A DNA stretch of 64,000 bases, taken from NCBI RefSeq assembly GCF_015356825.1, contig NZ_JAACYW010000019.1:1-64000 (forward strand), read 5' to 3'. The notes under the pieces are model-generated. The model saw nothing but the letters and a program-made list of their open reading frames with translations, was not told the origin of the DNA and did no database searches. The position numbers and the translations under genes are program-made. This stretch comes from Catenulispora rubra (GTDB lineage Bacteria; Actinomycetota; Actinomycetes; Streptomycetales; Catenulisporaceae). Below, in pieces: positions 1-8,253 of this stretch (positions are counted from its first letter, which is position 1; each line of letters begins with the position of its first letter).

Positions 1-277
1 CGCGCATCCCAGCCCTCCCCCGTCGTTGGGTGGCCGCACCCGGTCCGGCCGGTGTTGGCGCGGAGCACCGTCGGTCATGGTAGCGCCGGGCTGCTTGATG
101 ACTTGGTGTCAGTCGCCAGAAGCAGCCGGGCGTCAGCAGCCCTCGGACGTGGTCGCGGGCAGTTAATCAGCATGCTGTGAAACTCTGCGTATACACGGCT
201 TGAGCTGCGGAAATGTGGCGATCAAGACTCGCTGCCCCATACGATCGGCGCCTTCATCGGGCACCAGGGGGAGACAC
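1..277. other. 5' flank without recognisable gene
   Basis: No reading frame with a convincing start, ribosome binding site and coding character was found here on either strand. The stretch presumably holds the promoter of the gene starting at 278, whose ribosome binding site GGGGGAG lies at 266-272. I see no tRNA, repeat or strong hairpin. Confidence 0.4.
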
Positions 278-892
278 ATGGATCAGCGAGACCAACAGCC
301 GCAGGGCCACGACGCACCCGGCCCGCAGCCGTACTACGGGACGCAGTGGGCTGCTGCGCCCCAACACCCGACCGTCCGGCGCCGCACCGCCATCGGATTC
401 GGCATCGGCGCGCTCATCGTCGGCGCAGGCATCGGCGCCGCCGGGCACAGCGACAAGACCACCGCCACCGCTGCCACCACAGCTGCGGCCAGCGCCGCGA
501 CGGCCACCGCGACCGTCACCACGACCCAGACCGCCCCGGCCCCCGCAGCCGTCACCATCACCGCCAAGGCCGCCGCCGCACCGGCAGCGCCGACCGTCAC
601 GGTCACCGCCACCGCCACCGCTGCTGCTCCCACCAGCGCCGCAGCCACGGGCATCAGCGAAGGCACCTACGTCATCGGCACCGACATCAAGCCCGGCCTG
701 TACAAGACCTCCGGCCCCGTCGACACCGGCGACCTCGCGAACTGCTACTGGGAGCGCGACCGCGACCTGTCCGGCGGCATGGGCTCGATCATCGCCAACG
801 ACAACACCACCGGCCCGACGACCGTCCAGATCTCCAGCAGCGACAAGGCGTTCAAGACGTCCGGGTGCGCGCCGTGGGTGAAGGTCGGCTGA
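278..892 (+). CDS. Small membrane-anchored or secreted protein of unknown function
   Basis: A 204-residue protein. Residues 1-35 are polar, followed by a hydrophobic, Gly/Ala-rich segment (about 38-52) that could be a signal anchor. A long Ala/Thr/Val low-complexity linker runs to about residue 125, and a compact C-terminal domain follows. The C-terminal domain has two cysteines and the pattern GTYxIGxDIxPGxY, which is common at the end of secreted actinobacterial proteins. The start at 278 is chosen because of GGGGGAG a few bases upstream; a longer frame from 200 lacks such a site. The linker suggests the globular part is displayed outside the cell. No enzymatic motif is visible. Confidence 0.7.
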   Translation: MDQRDQQPQGHDAPGPQPYYGTQWAAAPQHPTVRRRTAIGFGIGALIVGAGIGAAGHSDKTTATAATTAAASAATATATVTTTQTAPAPAAVTITAKAAAAPAAPTVTVTATATAAAPTSAAATGISEGTYVIGTDIKPGLYKTSGPVDTGDLANCYWERDRDLSGGMGSIIANDNTTGPTTVQISSSDKAFKTSGCAPWVKVG

Positions 893-968
893 CAACGCTC
901 CCCCAGCTCAGCCGGAACCAGCGGCGCCCGGCAACCGCCGCGGTCTGCTAGGAGTGCGCTGGCCGCCG

Positions 969-2057
969 TCAGCGCAGCAGCGCCTCGATCAGATCGGTCC
1001 CCAACCGGGCGCTGCGCGCGATGTCGATCTCGTAAAGCACGTACCGGCCGCGCCGCGTCGTGGTCACGATGCCTGCGTTCTTCAGTACCGCCAGGTGCCG
1101 GGAGACCTCTGGCGCGCTCACCGTCCACGCGTCGGCGAGCTGGGCGGTGGTCTGCGGGGCGCGCAGGATGCTGCGGATCAGGCGGAGGCGGAGGGGGTGG
1201 TCCAGGGCGTGCAGGCGGTTCTGGATGTCGGCTACGGAGACCGTCGGTTCTTCGAGGCCTGGCGGGATGGGGTAGTTGAGGACCGGGCGGCGGCCGGCTG
1301 CGTGGACGACGAGGAGGTGCGGGTGGGAGAAGGTGCTGGGCAGGAATGTCAGGCCGCGGCCGCTGGCGGAGGTGGTGCGGTCCTGGAGCTTGTCGACGAC
1401 GATGCGGTCGCCGGCGGCCGTCAGCGTCAGCGCCGGGGACACGGCGGCCAGCATCGCCTCCAGCCCGTGCCGCTCCAGCAGGTCGTGCTTGTGGCGGGCG
1501 TCCGCCGCGAGTCGGCTGGCGACGCGGGTCCAGGCTTCGGCGAAGAACCCGCTGTCGCAGTCCTCCAGCAGGCGGCGGATCCAGCTGCGTGCGGCGCCGG
1601 GGCGGGCGAGGATCTGGTCGACGAACTCGAGCGCGCGCGGCCCCCGCGCGCCGGCCCGGTCGCGGGCGATCTTGCGCGCGACGTCGTCGACCAGCGGCGA
1701 GGCCAGGTCGTCGCGCAGCGGCACGACACCGCAGCTGCTGGTCATCAGGGCGTCGCGCACCCAGGCCTCGTCGTCGAGGGCGTCGAGCACGTCGAGCTCG
1801 GCGGCCAGCGTCGGCTGCGGCGCGGCGGGCAGCAGCATGTCCGAGCGGGACGTGCGCCAGAGGTAGTCCGCGACCAGGATGCGGTCCATGAGGTCCGGGG
1901 CGATGCCGGCCGTGGCCGCGGTGACCCAGCCGTTCTGCGTCTGGTGGTGCGCGGGCTCCACCAGGAGGTGCAGGGCGGAGCCGAGTTCGGCCAGCGGCGA
2001 GGGCGCGAAGAGGTACTGGTCCGCGGTCACGCTGGTCACATCGATGCTCACGCTCAT
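969..2057 (-). CDS. ArsR-type winged-helix transcriptional regulator with N-terminal DUF5937-like region
   Basis: A 362-residue protein. The last ~90 residues (about 275-343) form an ArsR-like winged helix, with the recognition segment SAPEVSRHLAVLKNAGIV followed by the wing RRGRYVLYEID. The N-terminal ~260 residues resemble the regions that precede such domains in actinobacterial DUF5937 proteins; the assignment is from memory of the family. No cysteine metal-binding motif is seen in the recognition helix, so metal sensing is not implied. It is divergent from the MFS exporter gene at 2156, with 98 bases between them, so it most likely controls that exporter. The ligand is unknown. Confidence 0.8.
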   Translation of the reverse strand: MSVSIDVTSVTADQYLFAPSPLAELGSALHLLVEPAHHQTQNGWVTAATAGIAPDLMDRILVADYLWRTSRSDMLLPAAPQPTLAAELDVLDALDDEAWVRDALMTSSCGVVPLRDDLASPLVDDVARKIARDRAGARGPRALEFVDQILARPGAARSWIRRLLEDCDSGFFAEAWTRVASRLAADARHKHDLLERHGLEAMLAAVSPALTLTAAGDRIVVDKLQDRTTSASGRGLTFLPSTFSHPHLLVVHAAGRRPVLNYPIPPGLEEPTVSVADIQNRLHALDHPLRLRLIRSILRAPQTTAQLADAWTVSAPEVSRHLAVLKNAGIVTTTRRGRYVLYEIDIARSARLGTDLIEALLR

Positions 2058-2155
2058 AGGGGAATCGTCGCAGTTGGCGACGGGTTCGCCGCCAGAGTTG
2101 ACGATTACCGTTAACCGGATGCCGGCGGAGGCGGTACGGCTCCCATGGTGGCTCC

Positions 2156-3682
2156 ATGCTCACCGCCGCGAACACCCCGCCACCAGGGAGACCAGGAACA
2201 CCTGGTCCGTCTGAAACAGCCGGATCGTCTGAACAGACTGAACCGTCTGAACCACCAGCCCCGACCGAGGCCAAGGCCGTCCCAGCCCCGCCCTCGAAGC
2301 TCTCCACCGTCCGTCTGCTACGCGGCCTCGGCGGCGGACGCTACGCCTTCGCCGCCGCCGTCTCCGCGCTCGGCGCCGGACTCATCCGCCCGTTCCTGCT
2401 CCTGTACGCGGTCACCATCAGCCACCTCACCCCGAGCCAGGCCGGCCTGGCCCTGTCGGGCGGGTTCGTGGCCGGTCTCCTGCTGGTGCCGGTGGCCGGC
2501 CGCTGGGTCGACGCCGGGGCCCGCCGCACGGTGGTCGTCACCACCATCGGGCTGCGGGTCGCCGGGCTGGTCCTGCTGCTGGCGATCCCCGGCCCGGCCG
2601 GATTCATCTGTGCCTGCCTGCTGCAGGGCATCGGCAACCAGACCGGGCCGATCGCGCAGGGCGCCGTCGTGTCGAGTCTGGCCGTCGGCTACGAGCGGGA
2701 CGCGCTCCTGGCCGCGCTGCGTTCGCTGGGCAACGCGGGCCTGGGCGCCGGCGCGCTCCTGGCGACCGTCGCGCTGGGGTCGGGCGCGGTGGGGATGCGG
2801 TGGCTGGCGGCGGCGACTGCCGCGGGCTACCTGATCTCGGGCGTCCTGATCTCGGCGGTCCGACTCCCGGACGAGCAGGCCGCCCGGGCAGGGCAGCCGC
2901 AGACGCGCCGACCAGGACGGCTCCGCCAACCCATCGCGCCGGCCGACCGACCCGTCATGCGCCGCCTGACCATCATGAACCTGGCGAACCTGCCCTTCGC
3001 GGTGTGCTTCGACATCCTGGAGGTCGCCCTCCCGGTCGTCATCGTCACCCGGCTCGCGGCCTCGCCCGCGTGGTCCTCGGGGATCTTCGTGGCGAACACG
3101 GTGATGGTGATCCTGATCCAACTGCCGGTCGTGGTCTGGATGTCACGGCGCCCGCGCCGTCACGTGTTCGGCATCGCCGGCGGCGTCCTCGCTGCCTCCT
3201 ACCTCGGCTTCCTCGCCGCCGGTGCCGCCCACGGAGCCGCCGGCGCGACGGCCATCGCCGCCGTCTCGATCCTCTACACCCTCGGCGAGGTCCTCTACAC
3301 CGGCGTCGGCACCCCTCTGGTGATCGACGCGGCACCACCCCACCTGCGCGGCACCGCACTGGCACGGTGGCAGCTTTCCCTCGGCCTCGGCAGAGCGATC
3401 GCCCCACTGGCCATCACCTTCGCCCTCAGCATCTCCCCCGCCGCCCTCTGGCTGCCACTGGCGATCACTACGCTCCTCGGCGCCGCGGTGATCGTCCGCC
3501 ACGCCCCGACCGACTCCGGCCGCCAGGACCGAGGCAGCAGCGGTCCGGCCGGCATCCGCGAGCGATACGACGAATGGTCCACCCGACGTCGGACACGAGC
3601 GCTGGAACAGGCGGAGCTCAAGCGCCGGTTGTACGCCGACGGCTATCGCCCGAATCGGATCGGGAACGGCCGTCCGAGGTGA
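2156..3682 (+). CDS. MFS transporter, probable drug or metabolite exporter
   Basis: A 508-residue polytopic membrane protein with about 12 hydrophobic segments typical of the major facilitator superfamily. The first ~45 residues are a hydrophilic Pro/Ser/Thr/Glu tail encoded by near-repeats of GTCTGAAC (2209-2253); the C-terminal ~50 residues are strongly basic. The loop GRWVDAGARR after the second or third helix fits the MFS loop motif. It is divergent from the ArsR-type regulator at 969-2057, a common exporter/regulator arrangement. No strong Shine-Dalgarno site sits before 2156, so the exact start is uncertain. The substrate cannot be told from the sequence. Confidence 0.85.
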   Translation: MLTAANTPPPGRPGTPGPSETAGSSEQTEPSEPPAPTEAKAVPAPPSKLSTVRLLRGLGGGRYAFAAAVSALGAGLIRPFLLLYAVTISHLTPSQAGLALSGGFVAGLLLVPVAGRWVDAGARRTVVVTTIGLRVAGLVLLLAIPGPAGFICACLLQGIGNQTGPIAQGAVVSSLAVGYERDALLAALRSLGNAGLGAGALLATVALGSGAVGMRWLAAATAAGYLISGVLISAVRLPDEQAARAGQPQTRRPGRLRQPIAPADRPVMRRLTIMNLANLPFAVCFDILEVALPVVIVTRLAASPAWSSGIFVANTVMVILIQLPVVVWMSRRPRRHVFGIAGGVLAASYLGFLAAGAAHGAAGATAIAAVSILYTLGEVLYTGVGTPLVIDAAPPHLRGTALARWQLSLGLGRAIAPLAITFALSISPAALWLPLAITTLLGAAVIVRHAPTDSGRQDRGSSGPAGIRERYDEWSTRRRTRALEQAELKRRLYADGYRPNRIGNGRPR

Positions 3683-3697
3683 CGGGTCGATGGCAGA

Positions 3698-4075
3698 TCA
3701 AGGCATCGCGTGCATGCGTGAGCCGACGACGGCAGCCAGCACAGCCAACCCGAGAAGTCGCCGAAAGTAGTTCACGCCCTGCGTCAGCTCCAGGTAGGCC
3801 CAGGTGAACAGAAAGGCCGAGCTGACGAAGTCCGCGGTGCTCCGCCAGTGGCCGGCGCTGGAGATCCGGGCGAGGAGGGCGAACAGCAGCCAGCCGATCA
3901 GCGGGAGGTTGGGCATCTGAGCGAGGACTACTTTGCCGTCGGCATCCCGCCAGAACCTTCTACGGCCGGCCGAGCCCGGTTCGGCAGGGGCGGTCGCTTC
4001 CGGGCGAATGCGGATGATGGGAGCTCCTTCTCGACACACGCTGGATGGTTCGGCTACCCGGGTCAGAGGGCTCAA
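3698..4075 (-). CDS. Small membrane protein of unknown function
   Basis: A 125-residue protein convergent with the MFS gene, 15 bases apart. The motif FWRDADGKVVLAQMPNLPLIGWLL leads into a hydrophobic helix (about 57-71), and a second helix (about 85-100) is followed by YFRRLLGLAVLAAVV, so two or three membrane segments are likely. Similar short proteins opening with a FWRD-like motif occur widely in Actinobacteria, without known function. The upstream ~25 residues look poorly conserved, so the true start may be internal. Confidence 0.6.
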   Translation of the reverse strand: MSPLTRVAEPSSVCREGAPIIRIRPEATAPAEPGSAGRRRFWRDADGKVVLAQMPNLPLIGWLLFALLARISSAGHWRSTADFVSSAFLFTWAYLELTQGVNYFRRLLGLAVLAAVVGSRMHAMP

Positions 4076-4285
4076 ACACTAATGCTGCCCCGGATCGCCC
4101 GCGTACCAACGCCCACAGACCGAGAGCCCGCTTCGCACCGGTGGCGTTCGAGGGCTTCCCTGTAACCCGAGCCGCACTAAACTGACAGCAGGTCCGCGAC
4201 GCTCCAGCCACCGGCGCCGTGCTCTTTGGTGTGGACTGCGTTTGAGCGAGGCACCGTCCGGAACCTGACAGCGCTGGGGGATTCC

Positions 4286-4882
4286 ATGGCCGCTTTCCCG
4301 CACAGACTTCATCAACGCCGCAGGAGTCCGCACCGGTCGCCGTTGCGGACTACCGGCGCGCCTGCACCTACGCCCCCGTCCTCCTCGGGTTCCGCCGACG
4401 ACGTCGTGTCCCACGCCGAGAACCTCGTGCGCGACGCCTGGCTCGGGATGTTGCACGGTGAGTGCGACTACACCGGGGCCGAGATGCACGCCGCATCAGC
4501 CCACTGCGACACCGCGCGGCGGCATCTCGCCGTCGCCCTCCTCGGGTGCGATCCCGACGCGATAGCCATGGCTTACGCCGATCTGGAAAGCAGGCTCGTC
4601 GGCGCCCGCATCGCGGCGTGCGCCTACGAGCAGGCTCGTGCGGCGCTGGACCACGAGCTCAGGGCGACGTACCGCCGGGCCGCCGACCGGTTCCCCGACG
4701 GCCGTTTCGCCGACGACCGGTTCTCCGACGAGTACGCCAGTCGCAGGCGTCTGTCCCGCCAGCGTGACGAATCAGTGTCCGGGCACGGAGCCGGATGGGT
4801 ACGGGCCCTGCTCATTCTCGGCTGGCTCTCCCACCTTGCCGTGTCCTGGCTCGCCCGCCTCGCCGCGGGCCGCCGGCTGTAA
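4286..4882 (+). CDS. Protein of unknown function with C-terminal membrane segment
   Basis: A 198-residue protein. The start at 4286 is preferred over 4226 because CTGGGGG lies five bases upstream. A basic, Pro/Ser-rich N-terminus is followed by an alpha-helical region with several His and Cys (about 45-120). It ends in a hydrophobic segment, ALLILGWLSHLAVSWLARL, that should insert in the membrane just before the basic C-terminus. The repeat DRFPDGRFADDRFSDEY is a small internal duplication. I do not recognise a family. Confidence 0.55.
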   Translation: MAAFPHRLHQRRRSPHRSPLRTTGAPAPTPPSSSGSADDVVSHAENLVRDAWLGMLHGECDYTGAEMHAASAHCDTARRHLAVALLGCDPDAIAMAYADLESRLVGARIAACAYEQARAALDHELRATYRRAADRFPDGRFADDRFSDEYASRRRLSRQRDESVSGHGAGWVRALLILGWLSHLAVSWLARLAAGRRL

Positions 4883-4924
4883 CCGCGGATCACCTCGACC
4901 GGCGCCGCCGATCAGGAAACCTCA

Positions 4925-5158
4925 TCAGGAAACCTCCACAGGCTCGACATCCGGCGTGGCGACGTGTTCGACCCCCTGGGAGGTCGAGAGCGCCTCGCGG
5001 GACTCCGCGATGCCCTGCCGCATCTCCGACTTGAAGATCCGCAGCGACTGGCCGACCGAGCGGGCCATGTCGGGCATCCGCTTCGCGCCGAACAGGAGGC
5101 AGGCGACGATGAGGATCAGGATGATGTGCCAAGGCTCCAGCGCACCGAACATGTTCAC
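4925..5158 (-). CDS. tatA: Sec-independent protein translocase subunit TatA
   Basis: A 77-residue protein with the TatA/B pattern. It has a short hydrophobic N-terminal helix ([15 protein letters not shown]), a hinge [19 protein letters not shown] forming the amphipathic helix, and an acidic polar tail. TatA assembles the pore that exports folded proteins carrying twin-arginine signals. The usual FGxxxLP motif is replaced by FGAKRMP. It is not next to tatC here. It faces two genes (5429 and 6217) whose products carry twin-arginine-like signals. It may be an accessory TatA rather than the housekeeping copy. Confidence 0.88.
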   Translation of the reverse strand: MNMFGALEPWHIILILIVACLLFGAKRMPDMARSVGQSLRIFKSEMRQGIAESREALSTSQGVEHVATPDVEPVEVS

Positions 5159-5240
5159 TACTCCCAGGCTGTTCGAGGGGTGACAGGCGCGGCCGGTTCG
5201 GCCCCGCCTGTAGAAGTCTTCGTATCGGCTCGCCCGACGG

Positions 5241-5296
5241 CTTGGTTCTAGCGGCTTAGTTCTAGCGGCCTAGTTCCAACAGCCTGGTTCTATCAG
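5241..5296. repeat. 14-bp tandem repeat, four copies
   Basis: Four adjacent 14-bp units (5241-5254, 5255-5268, 5269-5282, 5283-5296) follow the pattern CYTRGTTCTAGCGG with a few changes in the last two. They lie in the 270-base divergent spacer between tatA (minus) and the ferritin-like gene (plus). Slippage during replication is the simplest origin. A spacing role in the divergent promoters is possible. Confidence 0.75.
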
Positions 5297-5428
5297 CCGC
5301 CGCCCCGCCCATCAGCGGCGCCGTAATCCGAACGAGTGAATCCCCGCACCCGACCAATCCGCGCGGGCCCCGGCGGCGAATGGCCCGGCAGACGTCCGAT
5401 TCCGCTCGGGCGCACGGAGAGATGGGGC

Positions 5429-6220
5429 ATGATGGCTGAAGAGCTCATCGATACCCGGCTGCTTGAGGAGTTGACCGAGCAGTCGCAGGACTTGAACAGC
5501 GACGCGGTTCGGATCACCCGTGAGGCGCTGGCCGAGTACGCGCAGGCCGAACCCGAGCCGCGCCGCCACCGCTGGCGCCGGGGCTCCGTGCTGGCCGGTG
5601 CCGCCGGTGGCGCCGTCCTGCTGGGCGCCGCCCGCGCTGCCGCGGCCGGTCCCAGCGACGACCTCATGGCGCTGCAGACCGCCGCGTCGATCGAGAACCT
5701 GGCCGTCACGGTCTACACCACCGCGGCCGGGCTGCCGTTCATCAAGGGCGGCAACGCGACCGTGGCGGCGTTCATCGCCAAGACCACCACCCAGCACACC
5801 GCGCACGCGCAGGCGTTCAACGCCGCGGCCACCCAGGCCGGCGGCAAGGCCCAGACCGCGGCCAACCCGAAGTACGCCGCCGTGGTGCAGCAGCTGCTGC
5901 CCTCGATCAAGACCCCGGCCGACGTGGTCAAGCTGGCCATCACGCTGGAGGACGTCGCGGCCGAGACCTACACCGCCAACGTCGCGCAGGTCAGCACCCC
6001 GGCGCTGCGCAAGCTGTTCGGCTCGGTGGCCCCGGTCGAGGCCCAGCACCGGGCCACGCTGCTGGCCGTGCAGGCGCTGCTGGCCGGCGGCGCCCCGCAG
6101 CTGATCGCCATCCCGACCGACGCCGCGAAGCTGCCCTCCGCGGCCGGCAGCGTCGGGTTCCCCGACTCGTTCTACCCGACCAAGAACGCCTCGCCGATCA
6201 GCGAAGGGGCCGTGAAGTGA
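5429..6220 (+). CDS. Exported ferritin-like domain protein
   Basis: A 263-residue protein. After ~45 polar residues comes a twin-arginine-like signal (RRHRWRRGSVLAGAAGGAVLL) that ends in an Ala-rich cleavage region. The mature part fits the ferritin-like four-helix family (PF13668 type): ENLAVTVY in the first helix, HTAHAQAFN in the second, LEDVAAETYTAN in the third and VEAQHRATLL in the fourth, supplying the Glu/His residues that could bind two metals. Such exported proteins are usually of unknown function. The start at 5429 (or the adjacent ATG at 5432) follows GGAGAG; an upstream frame from 5336 has no site. It overlaps the next gene by four bases (GTGA). Confidence 0.8.
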   Translation: MMAEELIDTRLLEELTEQSQDLNSDAVRITREALAEYAQAEPEPRRHRWRRGSVLAGAAGGAVLLGAARAAAAGPSDDLMALQTAASIENLAVTVYTTAAGLPFIKGGNATVAAFIAKTTTQHTAHAQAFNAAATQAGGKAQTAANPKYAAVVQQLLPSIKTPADVVKLAITLEDVAAETYTANVAQVSTPALRKLFGSVAPVEAQHRATLLAVQALLAGGAPQLIAIPTDAAKLPSAAGSVGFPDSFYPTKNASPISEGAVK

Positions 6221-7110
6221 GCACCGTCAACGGTGGCTGGGAGCTGCCGATCAGCGAGGGCGAGCTGTCCCGCATGACCCGGGACCTGGACCAGGCACAC
6301 CGCGAGTACCTGCCGTCCATGTACGCCGCGGCCAACGACCTGAGCGAGCAGCTGCGCGACTCCGACGCCCTGACCCAGGCCCAAGACCAAGCCCAAGCCC
6401 AGGAGGAGCGGCAGCGCGTCGCCTCGCGCCGCCGGTTCCTGATCGGAGCCGGCGGAGCCGCCGCCGCCCTGGCGCTCGCGGCCTGCTCCAGCAGCAAGTC
6501 GACAAAGGCGTCCGCGGCTCCCGGCAGCACCACCGGCGCCGCCTCCAGCGGAGCCTCCGGCACCTCCGGCACAACACCGTCGACCTCCTCCTCCGGCGCC
6601 AGCGTCTACACCGGGGACCTGAAGGTGGTCGCGCTGGCGACCGCCCTGGAGAACCAGGCCGTCGGCGCCTACACCGCGGCGCTCGCCGCGGCGAAGGCCG
6701 GAAAGCTCGGCACGGTCCCCCCGGCGGTGGGCACGTTCGCCACCACCGCGATGAGCCAGCACGCCGACCACGCCAAGGCCTGGAACGCGGTCCTGACCGG
6801 CGCCAACGTGCCGGCGATCACCGGCGTGCCGCTGTCCAACCAGGCGGCGACCCTCAGCGCCCTGGGCGCGGTCACCGACGTCGGCGGGGTCGCCAAGCTC
6901 GCCCTGCAGCTGGAGGACCAGGCGGCGCAGACCTACCTGTTCGCCGTCGCCAACGTCACCAGCCCCGGCGGCATCGCCACCGCGGCCAGCATCGCCCCGG
7001 TGGAGGCCATGCACGCCGCCATCCTGAACTTCGTCCTCGGCCAGTACCCGGTCCCGGACGACTTCCTGGGCACCACCATGGCCGCCAGCCCCACCCTTTT
7101 GACGGTCTGA
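6217..7110 (+). CDS. Tat-type ferritin-like lipoprotein
   Basis: A 297-residue paralogue of the preceding protein, translationally coupled to it by a GTGA overlap. The first 70 residues are hydrophilic and probably cytoplasmic. They are followed by an internal twin-arginine signal RRRFLIGAGGAAAALALAAC with a lipobox ending at Cys90. A Ser/Thr linker then leads to a ferritin-like bundle with LENQAVGAYTAAL, QHADHAKAWN, LEDQAAQTYLFA and VEAMHAAILN carrying the expected Glu and His ligands. The long N-terminal extension in front of a lipoprotein signal is unusual. A strong hairpin terminator follows at 7152-7191. Confidence 0.8.
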   Translation: MSTVNGGWELPISEGELSRMTRDLDQAHREYLPSMYAAANDLSEQLRDSDALTQAQDQAQAQEERQRVASRRRFLIGAGGAAAALALAACSSSKSTKASAAPGSTTGAASSGASGTSGTTPSTSSSGASVYTGDLKVVALATALENQAVGAYTAALAAAKAGKLGTVPPAVGTFATTAMSQHADHAKAWNAVLTGANVPAITGVPLSNQAATLSALGAVTDVGGVAKLALQLEDQAAQTYLFAVANVTSPGGIATAASIAPVEAMHAAILNFVLGQYPVPDDFLGTTMAASPTLLTV

Positions 7111-7151
7111 AGGAGCCGCCGCCGCGCCCCGGACGGGGACCGGCGGTACAA

Positions 7152-7191
7152 CGGTGGTGCGCAGTCCGACATTTCGGACTGCGCACCACCG
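7152..7191 (+). terminator. Strong intrinsic terminator hairpin
   Basis: A perfect 18-bp inverted repeat (7152-7169 with 7174-7191) around a 4-base loop, 41 bases after the ferritin-like lipoprotein gene. There is no U-tract, as is usual in high-GC actinobacteria. It separates the two-gene ferritin-like unit from the cupredoxin gene. Confidence 0.8.
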
Positions 7192-7246
7192 CCATGAGGT
7201 ACGCCGATTCCGGGCTCCGGCCCCGATCACCAGTGAGGATGCCGCC

Positions 7247-7699
7247 GTGCTCCGTTTCCCCGGCAAGACCGCCGCCGCGACACTTCTGGCGGCAGCGACC
7301 GCGCTGACCCTGACGGCGTGCTCCAGCAGCAGCTCCCACCCGGCCGCCGCGCCGACCAGCACTTCCTCCACATCGAGTTCCAGCTCCGGTTCCAGCTCTG
7401 GTTCCGGCGCCACCAGCACTACCGGCACCACCGGCGCTCCGGTCGGCGCCTCGCAGATCGTCATCAGCAACTTCGCCTTCAGCCCCGCGGACCTGACCGT
7501 GACCGCAGGTCAGACGGTCACGGTGGTCAACAACGACTCCACCACGCACACCCTGACCGCCACCACCGGCAAGGCGTTCGACACCGGAGACCTCACACCC
7601 GGCAAGACGGCGACGTTCACCGCGCCCACGACGCCCGGCACGTACCCCTACATCTGCACGATCCACCAGTTCATGCACGGCACGCTCACCGTCAAGTAG
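7247..7699 (+). CDS. Cupredoxin (plastocyanin-like) lipoprotein
   Basis: A 150-residue lipoprotein. The signal peptide ends in a lipobox LTLTAC, then a Ser/Thr/Gly-rich linker, then a cupredoxin fold of about 90 residues. Type I copper ligands can be read off in order: His in DSTTHTL, Cys in YPYICTIHQFMHG, the following His, and Met as the axial ligand. It is thus a probable extracytoplasmic electron-transfer or copper-binding protein. The GTG start at 7247 follows GTGAGGA; the longer frame from 7154 would begin inside the upstream terminator hairpin and is rejected. Its position beside the ferritin-like proteins suggests a metal-related exported set, but that is inference. Confidence 0.85.
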   Translation: MLRFPGKTAAATLLAAATALTLTACSSSSSHPAAAPTSTSSTSSSSSGSSSGSGATSTTGTTGAPVGASQIVISNFAFSPADLTVTAGQTVTVVNNDSTTHTLTATTGKAFDTGDLTPGKTATFTAPTTPGTYPYICTIHQFMHGTLTVK

Positions 7700-7941
7700 C
7701 GAAAACCGCAAGCCGCCCGCACCTCACGCGGCAGCCGACGGCCGCGCCGAGGATTATGCGCCGGCTGTTTTGTTTGCATTTCCGCGGAGTGGACAGCAGG
7801 GCCACGGCTCCATTTCGGCCGAGCTCATCCCCCATGCCGCCGCTCGGGCGCCGGTGCAAATAGCAGGATTGTGGATAGCTGGAATATTATCCCCTCGTGT
7901 CACGTTTTCGAGACCGTGCACGTCAAAATCCTGGAGGAATT

Positions 7942-8235
7942 ATGGCCACCGACTACGACGCCCCGCGCAAGACCGACGACGACCTTGCCGAGGACAGCAT
8001 CGAGGAGCTGAAGGCCACGCGCACCAAAGCCGCCGTCCGCAGCCCCGACCTGGAAGAAAGCGACAACGAATCGCTGGAGCTGCCCGGTGCCGACCTTTCG
8101 GACGAGCAGCTGACCGTTCGGGTCGTGCCGCCGCAAAGCAACGAGTTCACCTGCTCCAGGTGCTTTCTGGTCCAACACCGAAGCCTCCTGGCGCGCCATA
8201 CCCGTCGCGAATGGATCTGCAAAAACTGCGTTTGA
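7942..8235 (+). CDS. DUF4193 family protein with zinc-binding-like cysteines
   Basis: A 97-residue protein matching the DUF4193 pattern of actinobacteria: an acidic N-terminal half (EDSIEELKATRTKA, then ESLELPGADLS) and a C-terminal part with FTCSRCFLVQHRS and WICKNCV, two CxxC pairs likely to bind zinc. Its length is typical. GGAGG lies four bases before the ATG. The function of the family is unknown. It is convergent with the racemase gene, with an imperfect hairpin at about 8234-8255. Confidence 0.88.
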   Translation: MATDYDAPRKTDDDLAEDSIEELKATRTKAAVRSPDLEESDNESLELPGADLSDEQLTVRVVPPQSNEFTCSRCFLVQHRSLLARHTRREWICKNCV

Positions 8236-8253
8236 CCGACTTCGGCGTCGGGG

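Noticed and set aside
954-2114. A 386-codon plus-strand frame opposite the ArsR-type regulator
   Set aside because: It is the mirror of a gene with a clear winged-helix domain; its product is low complexity and lacks a ribosome binding site.
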